From the NCBI GenBank assembly GCA_937998305.1, contig CALLDL010000025.1:1-57596 (forward strand): DNA of 57,596 nt, read 5' to 3'. Source of the stretch: an uncultured Desulfobacterales bacterium. GTDB taxonomy: Bacteria > Desulfobacterota > Desulfobacteria > Desulfobacterales > UBA11574. Positions 1 to 8,800 of this stretch are shown piece by piece. The translations under genes were made by a program, and so were the position numbers. The notes beneath the pieces are model-generated. The model was not told where the DNA came from. It saw only the letters and a program-made list of their open reading frames with translations, and made no database searches. How positions within the stretch are numbered: position 1 is the stretch's first letter; each line of letters starts with the position of its first letter.

Positions 1-10
1 ACGTGCCTGG

Positions 11-115
11 TCATTTCAATAACTTAGCAGCGGGGGCATTCCTGCCCCCTCCGTGTTCTCCCGCGAAAAGCATGCGGGAGCCGCGGTCTCCCCCACTGCT
101 AAGTCATTGAAATGA
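11..115. repeat. Palindromic repeat element (MITE/REP-like)
   Basis: The ends are long inverted repeats: CATTTCAATAACTTAGCAG near position 12 pairs with CTGCTAAGTCATTGAAATG ending at 114. Two smaller GC-rich hairpins lie inside (GGGGGCATTCCTGCCCCC and a CTCCCGCG/CATGCGGGAG pair). No coding capacity is visible. It lies downstream of the radical SAM gene, so it may also end transcription, but no T tract follows. Mobility is inferred only from the shape, since no second copy occurs in this window. Confidence 0.6.
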
Positions 116-194
116 CGAAGCCACTCCGCCAATATCGTTACGCGGGGAAGCAAACCCCGTGAACACGTAAGAATGGGGTTGGACTATGATGGTC

Positions 195-1232
195 TCATGG
201 TGAGAGTGCCAATGTGTCTTCGGGAAGAGAGGAATCCGGGACAATTTTGAGAGATTGGAGTCGAAATCTTCTTTTCAATGTCTCCACATTACTGTTTTTC
301 ATGCCCCTCATTTTTGAAATGCTTTTGGGATGAACCTTTAGGGTAGCCGTATCCCGGGAAACCGATTTGTGTCCCATGATTTCTGTGGCCATATCCAAAA
401 AGATTTCGGAGTGGACCAGGTGACCGAATGCCGGATGATACGGCCCGGCCAAAACAGCGGCGCCGCTGTCAAGATCTTCAGAAGCCTGAAGTCCCATACG
501 GATTACCGGAATATTCTTTTTTTTGAAAAACAGGTAAAGTGTTTTGACATGAGCAATGGATCGTTCAAGAGACCAGGGACGATACGTTCCATTTTCATAC
601 CACCTGGCAAGCAAACTGTTTTTAAGGACAATCGTTGGATATATCCTGACAAAATCAGGTTCAAGTTCGCCAATTCGGTATGCAGTGGATAGAGAACCGG
701 CCTCATCTTCTTCCGGCAATCCCACCATCATTTGCAGGCCGATTTGATAGTGCCGATCTTGTAACAGCGCCACCGCCTTTTGTGTGTCAGAAGCAGAATG
801 CCCTCGCTTGACCATTGCCAGCACCCCGTCATCCATGGATTGCACGCCGATTTCAACGGCTGTAATCGGATAATTCTTTATAATTTCAATCCGATCATGG
901 TCAATGGTATCCGGTCGCGTTGAGAATCGAATGGCATCAATTTCTTTGTTCTTTACGAATTTTGCGGAGACATCCAAAAGGCGCTTGATATATTCTTTTT
1001 CAAGGCCCAAAAAATTTCCGCCGTAAAATGCCGCCTGAACCGGCCGACGATCATTTCCTTTGTATTTGAGAAATTCATGGATCTGCCGTTCCACTTTTTC
1101 GGGAGAAACACTGTCACGCTGAGCGCCGGTAATGGATGTCTGATTGCAGAAGACGCATTGGTGCGGGCACCCGGCATGGGGTAAGAAAATAGGAATGATG
1201 AAAGGACGGCGGGTGGATATGGGGTTAACCAT
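195..1232 (-). CDS. Radical SAM protein, Elp3-like family found next to rnc
   Basis: A 345-residue radical SAM enzyme. The cluster motif CPHQCVFC supplies C22, C26 and C29 (CxxxCxxC) for a SAM-binding [4Fe-4S] centre. It is followed by the YGGNF glycine motif and a TIM-barrel-like body with EIGVQS and MVGLP segments typical of the Elp3/HemN-like branch. No acetyltransferase domain follows, so it is not a full Elp3. The start codon overlaps the rnc stop by 8 bases, which implies translational coupling; a radical SAM gene of this type beside rnc is also usual in clostridia. The substrate is unknown. Confidence is high for the family and low for any reaction. Confidence 0.85.
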   Translation of the reverse strand: MVNPISTRRPFIIPIFLPHAGCPHQCVFCNQTSITGAQRDSVSPEKVERQIHEFLKYKGNDRRPVQAAFYGGNFLGLEKEYIKRLLDVSAKFVKNKEIDAIRFSTRPDTIDHDRIEIIKNYPITAVEIGVQSMDDGVLAMVKRGHSASDTQKAVALLQDRHYQIGLQMMVGLPEEDEAGSLSTAYRIGELEPDFVRIYPTIVLKNSLLARWYENGTYRPWSLERSIAHVKTLYLFFKKKNIPVIRMGLQASEDLDSGAAVLAGPYHPAFGHLVHSEIFLDMATEIMGHKSVSRDTATLKVHPKSISKMRGMKNSNVETLKRRFRLQSLKIVPDSSLPEDTLALSP

Positions 1233-1923
1233 CGGATTTCAAAAGTTGAAGACCTTTTCTGGCCGCATCCTGTTCGGCAGCCTTCTTGCTTTTTCCTTCA
1301 CCGTTCGCTTGAGTTTTTCCGACTATCAGCCTCACACGAAAGGTTTTGTTATGATCCGGGCCGCTTTCATGAATAACGGTGTAAACCGGCATTTCCTGGT
1401 GTTTCATCTGGACAAGCTCTTGGACCTGGCTTTTGTAGTCATGATTCGCCGTCGACATGACAACGGAGTCGAGTAAAAAAGAGAAATGGCTGTCAATAAT
1501 TTTAAATGCCGCATCAAAACCGCCGTCCAGATAAACGGCCGCAATAACCGCTTCAAATGTGTCTGCCAGGATCGATTTTTTTCCCCATCCTTTTGTCTGG
1601 ATCTCACCTTTGCCGAGCTGCAAATACGAGCCCAGGTCCATTTCTTGTGCGATGGAAGCCAGTTGAGATTCATTAACCAAATTGGCTCGCATCTTGGACA
1701 GATCGCCTTCCTTTAACTCTGGATTACGCTGCATGAGGATGTGCCCGACAACAAGATTGAGAACCGCATCCCCTAAAAATTCAAGCCGCTCATTATCCTG
1801 AATATCCAGTTCGAGGGTCTCGTTTACAAAAGAACTGTGTCTGAGGGATTCAACAAGAAAATCGATATTTTTAAATTCATAACAAAGTTTTTGCTGTAAT
1901 TTAGAAAGATCTGTTGATGTCAT
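1225..1923 (-). CDS. rnc: Ribonuclease III
   Basis: A 232-residue RNase III that cleaves double-stranded RNA in rRNA and mRNA processing. The N-terminal nuclease domain has the signature NERLEFLGDAVL with acidic residues E45, E48 and D52, and the second metal-ligand patch LADTFEAVIAAVYLDGG contributes D121 and E124. A double-stranded RNA-binding domain occupies about residues 160-228 and ends in the KSKKAAEQDAA helix. Length and domain order are standard for the bacterial enzyme. It sits between the PHP gene (12 bases away) and the radical SAM gene (overlapping), so the three are probably co-transcribed. Confidence 0.97.
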   Translation of the reverse strand: MTSTDLSKLQQKLCYEFKNIDFLVESLRHSSFVNETLELDIQDNERLEFLGDAVLNLVVGHILMQRNPELKEGDLSKMRANLVNESQLASIAQEMDLGSYLQLGKGEIQTKGWGKKSILADTFEAVIAAVYLDGGFDAAFKIIDSHFSFLLDSVVMSTANHDYKSQVQELVQMKHQEMPVYTVIHESGPDHNKTFRVRLIVGKTQANGEGKSKKAAEQDAARKGLQLLKSDG

Positions 1924-1935
1924 GGTGATTCCTGT

Positions 1936-2790
1936 TTATAAGCTCGAAATTAGTTTTTCGTACAATTCATAAGGGACAAAGAAATCTCCTTTGCCGACCC
2001 CCATTTTTATTTCGGGTGTTATATCCCCGTGAAAATCCGTACCACCGGTGATCAATAGATTATAGTGACTTGCGAGCCGGGAGTAATATGCAATAAGATC
2101 CTTCGTGTGTTCCGGATAATAGACCTCAATCCCTTTCAAACCCATTTCTGCCAACACGGCAATCAGATCTTCGAGAATGTCGTTTTCTTTAATGTCCAAA
2201 AGAAGTGGGTGAGCCAGAACAGGAATTCCTCCTGCGTTCAATATGGCTTTTAGGGTTTTTTCACATTCAAAACGGAACCTGTCAACATAGGCTGGTTTGC
2301 CGTTTCCCAGATATTCGTCAAATGCCGCATTAATTGACGGAGCATAGCCTTTTTCAACCATAAGTTGAGCAATATGAGGTCTTCCCAGCTGACTGTCTCC
2401 AGCCAAATTCCGGACCTCGTCTAATGAAAGTTCAATCCCCAAGCGAGAAAGCAGTTTAAGAATTTGGGGGTTTCGATTCTTTCTTGAGTCTCTCAACATT
2501 GAAAGTGTATGATTTAACTCAGAATTGTCGATATCGACGGCATAGCCTAAAATATGGAAACTTCCAGCGCAGGAAAAAGGCGGCGGCGGTTCGGCACTGA
2601 TTTCAACACCGGTTAAAAATTTGACTGAAGGGGGAATTCCAAATGAAAGGGCGTCTTTTGAACCGTCCAGCGTATCGTGGTCTGTTATTGCTATTGCTCC
2701 GAGATGAAGGTCTTGAGCCAGGGTAAGTATTTCTAACGGCGAAAGCGTCCCGTCTGATGCGGTTGAGTGGATATGAAGATCGATTCTCAC
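1936..2790 (-). CDS. PHP-domain phosphoesterase (RNase AM / YciV-TrpH family)
   Basis: About 284 residues of a PHP-fold metal-dependent phosphoesterase. Characteristic metal-binding segments are DLHIHSTASDGTLSP at the N terminus, AITDHDTLDG, GVEISAE, LAHP and GGTDFHGD. Relatives hydrolyse 3',5'-nucleoside bisphosphates or trim RNA 5' ends. I chose a GTG start at 2790 because it yields the family-typical N terminus MRIDLHIHS and lies 8 bases past the dksA-like stop. The longer ATG reading (to 2853) would add 21 unrelated residues overlapping the upstream gene. The gene follows the dksA-like gene and precedes rnc, so an RNA-metabolism role fits the context. Confidence 0.85.
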   Translation of the reverse strand: MRIDLHIHSTASDGTLSPLEILTLAQDLHLGAIAITDHDTLDGSKDALSFGIPPSVKFLTGVEISAEPPPPFSCAGSFHILGYAVDIDNSELNHTLSMLRDSRKNRNPQILKLLSRLGIELSLDEVRNLAGDSQLGRPHIAQLMVEKGYAPSINAAFDEYLGNGKPAYVDRFRFECEKTLKAILNAGGIPVLAHPLLLDIKENDILEDLIAVLAEMGLKGIEVYYPEHTKDLIAYYSRLASHYNLLITGGTDFHGDITPEIKMGVGKGDFFVPYELYEKLISSL

Positions 2791-2798
2791 ATGCTTAT

Positions 2799-3161
2799 TT
2801 ATAATCCAAGGGCTTTTTCGAAAGCCTCTTCCTTGGTTTTGCAATCGATGCAATGCGCCGTAACCGGTCTGGCTTTAAGCCGTTTAACAGTAATGTCTTC
2901 ACCGCACTTTTCACAAATTCCGAAAGTATCATTGTCAATACGAGCTAACGCTTTCTTAATCTTTTTGATAAGTTTGTTTTCTCTATCCCTGATACGAAGC
3001 ATGAAATTACGGTCTGACTCAAGGGAAGCACGGTCGGCCGGATCCGGAAAATTTTCCTTGGGTGATGTCATGCCTGACACCGTGTCGTCTGCGTGGCTTA
3101 ACAGCTCTTGGAGTCGGTTGTTTAAAAATTCTTTAAAATATTCAATATCTTTCTTTTTCAT
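2799..3161 (-). CDS. dksA: DksA/TraR-family C4 zinc-finger protein
   Basis: A 120-residue protein with a coiled-coil N-terminal half and a C4 zinc finger made by C83, C86, C104 and C107 (CEKCGED and HCIDCK). The coiled-coil tip carries NFPDPADRAS, matching the acidic DPxDRA tip by which DksA reaches into the RNA polymerase secondary channel with ppGpp. Length and motifs fit short DksA homologues of Desulfobacterota. A sigma-70-like promoter lies just upstream (3209-3237), so the gene can be transcribed separately from fabD. Whether it is the main DksA or a paralogue cannot be told from this window. Confidence 0.9.
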   Translation of the reverse strand: MKKKDIEYFKEFLNNRLQELLSHADDTVSGMTSPKENFPDPADRASLESDRNFMLRIRDRENKLIKKIKKALARIDNDTFGICEKCGEDITVKRLKARPVTAHCIDCKTKEEAFEKALGL

Positions 3162-3208
3162 AATGTAATCCTTGGACGAAAAGACGACTTGTTTTTTTGT
3201 AAATCGGC

Positions 3209-3237
3209 AGAATACATTATGAAAAATATTATGTAAA
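3209..3237 (-). promoter_or_regulatory. Probable sigma-70 promoter for the dksA-like gene
   Basis: On the minus strand a TTTACA -35 (3232-3237) and a TATTCT -10 (3209-3214) are separated by 17 bases, about 50 bases upstream of the dksA-like start. The surroundings are very A+T rich. It was found by eye and not tested. Confidence 0.5.
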
Positions 3238-3293
3238 GCATAAATTTGTTTTTTTCACTATTTTTTAAAGATAATGATATTATCCTGTTAAAA

Positions 3294-4232
3294 TTACGAT
3301 GTTTCTTTCAATAATCGCTCCAGCTCCTTCATGCTGTTGACATTAAATATCTGACATGGATAATCCTTGGGCAGAATTTTTTTCAAGAGTCCGGTAAGGA
3401 CTTTCCCGGGTCCTACTTCTACAAAGATTTCAATGTTTTCAGCCATGAGCTTGCGCATGGAATCGTACCACTTAACCGGGCTACAAAGCTGACGGGCCAT
3501 AATCGATTTAATTTCATCGGGTTTTTTTTCAAAATCGGCGGTGACATTGAATATCGTGGGCCTTTGGGGCGTGTTGAAAGGTATTGACTCGATAAAGTCT
3601 TTGAATTCATCTTGGGCGCCTTTTATCAACTCGCTGTGCCACGCACCGCTTACTTTAAGCGGTATGGCTCTTGCGCCATGGGACGATGCGATGGATGAGG
3701 CCTTTTTAACAGGATCAGGGGAACCGGTGATGACAATCTGCTTTTCAGCATTATGATTTGCAACAGCCACAACACCTTCTATCTTTGCCTCTGAAACGAT
3801 TTCTTCGACAACATCTATGGAAAGTCCGATAATTGCATGCATGGCGCCTTTATTTTTGACGGCCTCCCGGTGCATGAGTTCACCTCGTTTAAAAACCATT
3901 CTGAAGGTGTCTTCCCGGGAGACAATATCTGATGCACGTATGGCGCTGTATTCACCGAGGCTGTGACCCGCACAGATATCCGGTGTGACGCCTTCTTTTT
4001 CGATTGCAGTGAGGCATGCCAGATTCACCGTTGTGACTGCCGGCTGGAGATTGACGGTTTGGGTAAGATCTTCCATGGGACCCTTAAAGCAGAGTTTTGA
4101 TATATTTATTTTGGAAATCTCCTCCGCCATATCAAAAATTTCTCTCACAACATCATATTCCTGATAAAAATCAAGCCCCATACCAACGGCCTGTGAACCT
4201 TGACCAGGGAAAAGAAATGCTGTTTTTTTCAA
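3294..4232 (-). CDS. fabD: Malonyl-CoA:ACP transacylase
   Basis: A 312-residue FabD that transfers malonyl from CoA to acyl carrier protein. It has the N-terminal FPGQGSQ loop, the nucleophile motif GHSLGEYSA (S91) and the downstream SGAWHSELI segment carrying the catalytic His. Length is close to the 309 residues of the E. coli enzyme. The start is read as TTG at 4232 because an AAGGAGG ribosome-binding site stands 7 bases before it and the next residues are the normal KKTAFLFPG. It is not embedded in a standard plsX-fabH-fabG-acpP run; its upstream neighbours are the OleA-like and megasynthase genes, so it may feed that pathway as well as primary fatty acid synthesis. Confidence 0.95.
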   Translation of the reverse strand: MKKTAFLFPGQGSQAVGMGLDFYQEYDVVREIFDMAEEISKINISKLCFKGPMEDLTQTVNLQPAVTTVNLACLTAIEKEGVTPDICAGHSLGEYSAIRASDIVSREDTFRMVFKRGELMHREAVKNKGAMHAIIGLSIDVVEEIVSEAKIEGVVAVANHNAEKQIVITGSPDPVKKASSIASSHGARAIPLKVSGAWHSELIKGAQDEFKDFIESIPFNTPQRPTIFNVTADFEKKPDEIKSIMARQLCSPVKWYDSMRKLMAENIEIFVEVGPGKVLTGLLKKILPKDYPCQIFNVNSMKELERLLKETS

Positions 4233-4289
4233 AGCGCCCTCCTTTCATTCATATTAATGGTTCTTCTCCCGATTATTTGGGAGAAGGGG

Positions 4290-4755
4290 TTCCAGGATTC
4301 AGGGATCCAAAGGTTCGAGTGTTTTCTTTCTAAAGATCCCATCCATATGATTTTACCTTAATAAAAATTTCTCGGCCAGTTGCTCTGTATTGGCATTGCT
4401 GAAAATTTATGGTGTGAAACTTGAGTTCTTGTAACACGTTAGCCTTTTGAAAACATTGCCGCTCCAGGTATAATTAAATTTTTGCTGAAAGAACTCGTGA
4501 ATAAGGGTTCATAATGAAAGAACCTGTCCGGGCTATTAATAAAGATCTCTGCTTTAACAAGGGGGTCACCCAAAAAGTTAAATCGCCTATGGTTCTTTCA
4601 AAACGATCCCTAATCCATTCAGACAGCTTCCAGCCAAAAATTTAATCATACCTGAAGCTCCTTTGAAATCGATCTGTTTCAAATGGCTAAACTATTTTAA
4701 TTCTTAAGTATTTCACTCGAACCCTTGAATCCTCGATTCCTTGAACCCTTTTAAT
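4290..4755. repeat. Composite repeat region between fabD and the OleA-like gene
   Basis: This 520-base gap holds no gene. Its outer parts are opposed arms of a short-word repeat: GGTTCCAGGATTCAGGGATC near 4293 and a run of the type CACTCGAACCCTTGAATCC near 4717, which are inverted relative to one another. The MITE-like element listed separately sits between them. A small hairpin TTCTCCC/GGGAGAA lies at 4264-4284. Confidence 0.55.
4461..4659 (+). mobile_element. MITE-like element, copy A
   Basis: This is about 200 bp with roughly 30-bp imperfect terminal inverted repeats. The left end reads GCTCCAGGTATAATTAAATT; the right end, read on the other strand, gives GCTTCAGGTATGATTAAATT. The whole sequence recurs in reverse orientation at about 31311-31510 with high identity, and homology runs roughly 12-27 bases past the TIRs on each side. 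There is no ORF. Internal inverted words around GAAAGAACC suggest a folded transcript. The repeated structure and TIRs indicate a non-autonomous mobile element; no matching transposase is visible. Confidence 0.75.
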
Positions 4756-4756
4756 A

Positions 4757-5797
4757 TCACCACTTCACCCCCAGCATCAGACAATTCAGGCCGCTGCCGA
4801 TGCCGAAAAATCCGACCAGATCGTTTTTGACCAGAAACTCCCGCTCTTTCGCGATGGCCGCCGTGATGGGTAGAGACACCGTACCGATGTTTCCCAGGTA
4901 TTTGAATGTCGTAAAATCCTTTCCCTTTGGAATACCGATGGATTCGAGGATATTTTTTTGATGGGTTGCCCCCACCTGATGGCAAATAACCTTGTCCGGC
5001 TTATCCTCCGGCCACAAGAGTTCTTTTTTAAATGCTGTGTATGTTTCTATGCCAAGGGCCACGCCGTGCTGCAAAACGCCCACGGAATCCGTTTGCATGA
5101 TATGAAGACCACTGGCCGGAATTCCGGTATCCGGTCCCCAGCGACATAGTTTGTGATGCACGGTGGCAGACCTGATGACGCCGCCCAAAAGTTGATGGCC
5201 TGTATTGGATAAGGATGCATCCGTTAATAATACGGCCACTGCTCCCGAGCCTCCGGTGAGCGTTGCGATGGTTTTTTTAAAATGCTCCATGTCTTTTGTT
5301 TCAAGAAGACGATCAATGGTAAAATCGACAATCTGTCTTGCAGATTCACAGGATACCACAAGACCTGCTTTGATCTGTCCAAGTTCTATGGCGTTTGCTG
5401 CCTGAATCATTCCGTTTAATACACCCAGACATGCATTTGAGACGTCATAAATCTGAGTTTTGGGACTCAATCCAAGGCCGTTGGATACGGCACATGCGGT
5501 TGCGGGTTCCAGGTTGTCCCTGCAAACCCCCCCGTAAATCAGCATACCGATATGCTCAGTGGGAACAGAAGAAGCGGTCATGGCTTTTTGGCCGGCTTTT
5601 ATGGCCCCTTCATGCATGGCGTAGCCCGGGTCCCAAAATCTGCGTTCCCGAATGCCGGTGAGGGCCTCAAGCTGGCCTTTTTGAAAATGAAGGGCTTTAT
5701 ACACCGGTTCAAGACGCTGTTCGATATCATCTGAAGTGATCACATTGGGGGCCAGCTCATAACCGAACGAATCGATGTAAACATTTGAATACAACAT
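4757..5797 (-). CDS. oleA: OleA-like acyl-condensing enzyme (thiolase superfamily)
   Basis: A 346-residue thiolase-fold protein that a generic pipeline would call 3-oxoacyl-ACP synthase III. It fits OleA better: OleA joins two acyl-CoAs head to head by Claisen condensation. The nucleophile C123 lies in NACLGVLNGM, H273 in VICHQVG, N303 in LGNIG, and the OleA-specific E97 lies in DNLEPATA. The E97-to-C123 spacing of 26 and H273-to-N303 spacing of 30 equal those I recall for Xanthomonas OleA (E117-C143, H285-N315). The C-terminal GIGSGLNC is also OleA-like. The gene follows the megasynthase by 55 bases on the same strand. No oleB, oleC or oleD is present here, so the fate of the product is open. 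Confidence 0.82.
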   Translation of the reverse strand: MLYSNVYIDSFGYELAPNVITSDDIEQRLEPVYKALHFQKGQLEALTGIRERRFWDPGYAMHEGAIKAGQKAMTASSVPTEHIGMLIYGGVCRDNLEPATACAVSNGLGLSPKTQIYDVSNACLGVLNGMIQAANAIELGQIKAGLVVSCESARQIVDFTIDRLLETKDMEHFKKTIATLTGGSGAVAVLLTDASLSNTGHQLLGGVIRSATVHHKLCRWGPDTGIPASGLHIMQTDSVGVLQHGVALGIETYTAFKKELLWPEDKPDKVICHQVGATHQKNILESIGIPKGKDFTTFKYLGNIGTVSLPITAAIAKEREFLVKNDLVGFFGIGSGLNCLMLGVKW

Positions 5798-5852
5798 ATA
5801 AATTTCTTCTTTTGAGCGGCGTAGCCGCGTTGTATAAAATCGCGAATCGATT

Positions 5853-8800
5853 TTATTTTGGTATCAAGCGAAAACCAAAGTTCTCCATTTGGTAAATATA
5901 GAGCCCGTCCACTTTTAAAAAACCATTTGCGTACAGGGTCGGCACCGGACTGTCAACCATTTTAGTGATCACGGCGTCAACTTCAATGGTTTTATTTTCA
6001 GGAATGACCTGCCCTCGATAGGACCAGGAATGTGGTTCGTCCATGATCCATTCAAAGCGATGGGTTTCAACAAGATGCGGCCATTGATTCATGGCCGCAA
6101 ACTTAATGAGTTGCAGAAACGATTCTATTCCTAAAGAACCCGGACAGACAGGGTCCTGAAAAAAATGCGCTTTGAAAAACCATTCATCGGGGTCGACCTT
6201 TTTGATACCCCGGATATAACCGAGACCGTAGGGACCGACGTTTGGAACAAAGGCGTCGATCGAATCGATCATGCGAAGGGCTTTTGCCGGCATGGTCAGA
6301 GAAGACGCGGTATCCACATCCGGATCTTCGGGAAAAAGAGGCGCTGCATCGTCAAAAATAACGGGCCGGCTGTGCCGGAGTTCCTCCGGCGAGGGGGTGT
6401 ATGCTGTTTTTTCAGCGTTCCGGATGCCGACCTGCTGAACCAGGGCCTGTTTTGTGAAGAATCCAAAGTTTGTATCTCCTGAATAAATGGTTTGGGCATC
6501 TTGTGAAACCATAAAATCAAAATGCTCGATGATCATTTCAGCAGCTTCGGAGACTTTAGTCATACGGGCGCGTATGGTCAATTTTTTTTCTTCCGGGAAA
6601 ATCATGCGGTGCAGCACGGCATTTCCCCCAAGGTTTCTGAATTTTAAATCATTTTTGCTTTTAAGGGCAGATCCCAAGTAAGCTGCCAGCCATCCGCAGG
6701 GCTGAAGGGCCACTTCCAGCAAAACACAAAAGGGCATGGAAGATGAGCGGTCCGCTTTAAAGTACCATGCATCGGGCGACATGTCGTATTCGGCTTCGAT
6801 CCATCCATCCGCCCTTAAGATCCATGCTTCAGGTTCAACAGTAACAATCCTGTCCAAAAAGGAATAGGGCGGGCCCGGGAGTCTTGCGATGACCCGGTCT
6901 TTATCGAACATTTTGTAAGGTTCGCCAAATGCCTCTGAAGGCTTTCCTATTGCAAAGGAAAGTATCTTATCCCTGTCGTAAAGGGGCGTTTTCCGGTCCC
7001 CGATCCCTGTTTTCTGTTTTCTGTTTTCTATTTTCTGATCCCTGACCTCTGAGCCCTGACCCCCGGCCCCTGTTTTTTCCCAGAGCGATTCGATTTCATC
7101 CCGGGTGATGCCGGTCATTTTCATGGACATGTCTTTGAACGATACAATACGATGCCCGTCGGCAACCATCAGGGCATCGGCAATGACGTACGGTTCAGGT
7201 GCATAGCCGATTTCTTTTATCTCTATGTCGTACCAGACTTTGCTGGTCTCAGGCGTTACCGGCCCCCTGCACTTGAGGACGCTTTGAACGCCGATCACAG
7301 GTTCATGGCAGACGCCGGATTTTGCCGTCACCCACCCCATGCGCTGAATAAAGACCCTGAGGGTGTGGGCACAGCATTCATACATCAGCGTTCCGGGCAT
7401 GACCATGTCATCCATGAAATGGCAGGTAAGAAACCAGTCATCAGGATGGATGTCCGCTTCAGCCCGGATTCGGCCGAGCCCGTATCGCCCCCCTTCGGGA
7501 TCGAGCTTTAGAATCCGGTGAATCAGTCTCATCCTGCCGCTCGGCAGCCGAAGTGATTCGGCAAGTTGGATGCCGATAAAGTCGGGGCCGAAGCATTCGG
7601 AAAGATTACCTTGTCTTAAAGATTCAAGGGCCGCATCATCATAACTTTCCTTTTTAAAAGGGACCAGATCTTTCCAGTCCGAGGGTTTTTGACCGGGCAG
7701 GCGTTGGGTGTCTTTTTCGGTCAGAATGATCCCGCCTGAGGTTCTCACCTCTTCTTCTGTAAAGAAACCCGCACATCCGTCGGTCATACTGATAAGATGC
7801 GAATCATTGATATACCCTTCGAAACTGAAAAAGAAAAGATAGGTTTCCCCCTGACGGGAAAAATGATCGATCTCGATTTCATAGCGAATCACGTCGCCCG
7901 GCTGTGGAAGGCCCCGATGGAATTTGACCTTGGCATCCAAAAGCCGGTAACTCCGCTTTCCTTTCACTGCATGATCGATGCCCAGATAAGAACACAAAAA
8001 AAGATCTGCCTGGCCGGCTTCAACCGAGATGCATACCGGCGCCCTGCCGCCGTCAAGATACCAGGCATCCAAAAAAACATCATGCTCCGTCACCACCCGA
8101 CCGGAGCCCATGGATTTTTTTTCGCCCTGAACTGAAATGATCCGGTCCACCAGCATGAGGGGCTCATCAGGCAGCCGAACCCTGACGCTGTAAGAGTCCA
8201 CCACCGCAAACTCCGGACCCAGTACCTTTTCAACAAAGCCCACGGCAAACTCCATACACATGTCCCGGTCAAAGGCCGGTTCAATGGGTTGTTGTGTTGT
8301 TTTTCTTTGTGTTAGTCCTGCCAGACCATTTTCAGTTTGCAAATGTTCATCTGCAATCAGGGATTCAAGAAGCCGGGCCTGGGTTGTAAAGGTTTTTTCA
8401 AAACTTTGGGTGAGTTCATTTGAAAACTCGAGAAATGCCTGGTGGGCATCGGCTGTGGCTTTGGTGGTCTCGGTCAGGGCGTTCATGAGGTTTTGATATT
8501 GGAGACTTCCTTCCGACCTCCGACTTCCGATCTCCGACTTCCGGCCCCTGACTTCTGCCTCCTGGCTCCTCCCCTTTGTCTTCGGAAGAGAAGGAGATGG
8601 TATCTTTTGGCCCACGGGCAGTTTCATCAGACACTCCGGTTGTTGCGCGTGGATCTCATCCACGGCCGGGGCAAATGCATGGACGCCGTAAAGTGCATCA
8701 AGGTCAACGAGAACCCTATGGGTTGCCAGTGTCCCCAAGAATTTAAGAATGGTGAAAGGGTCGTCTTCCCCCCGGGAACACGCTGAAAGGGTCAGATGGG

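Noticed and set aside
2791-2853. Longer PHP protein starting at ATG 2853
   Set aside because: It would overlap the dksA-like gene by 55 bases and add residues unlike the family N terminus; GTG 2790 gives MRIDLHIHS.
4757-5797. Simple FabH annotation
   Set aside because: The Glu97 loop, spacing of catalytic residues and C-terminal GIGSGLNC fit OleA better; FabH lacks the Glu.
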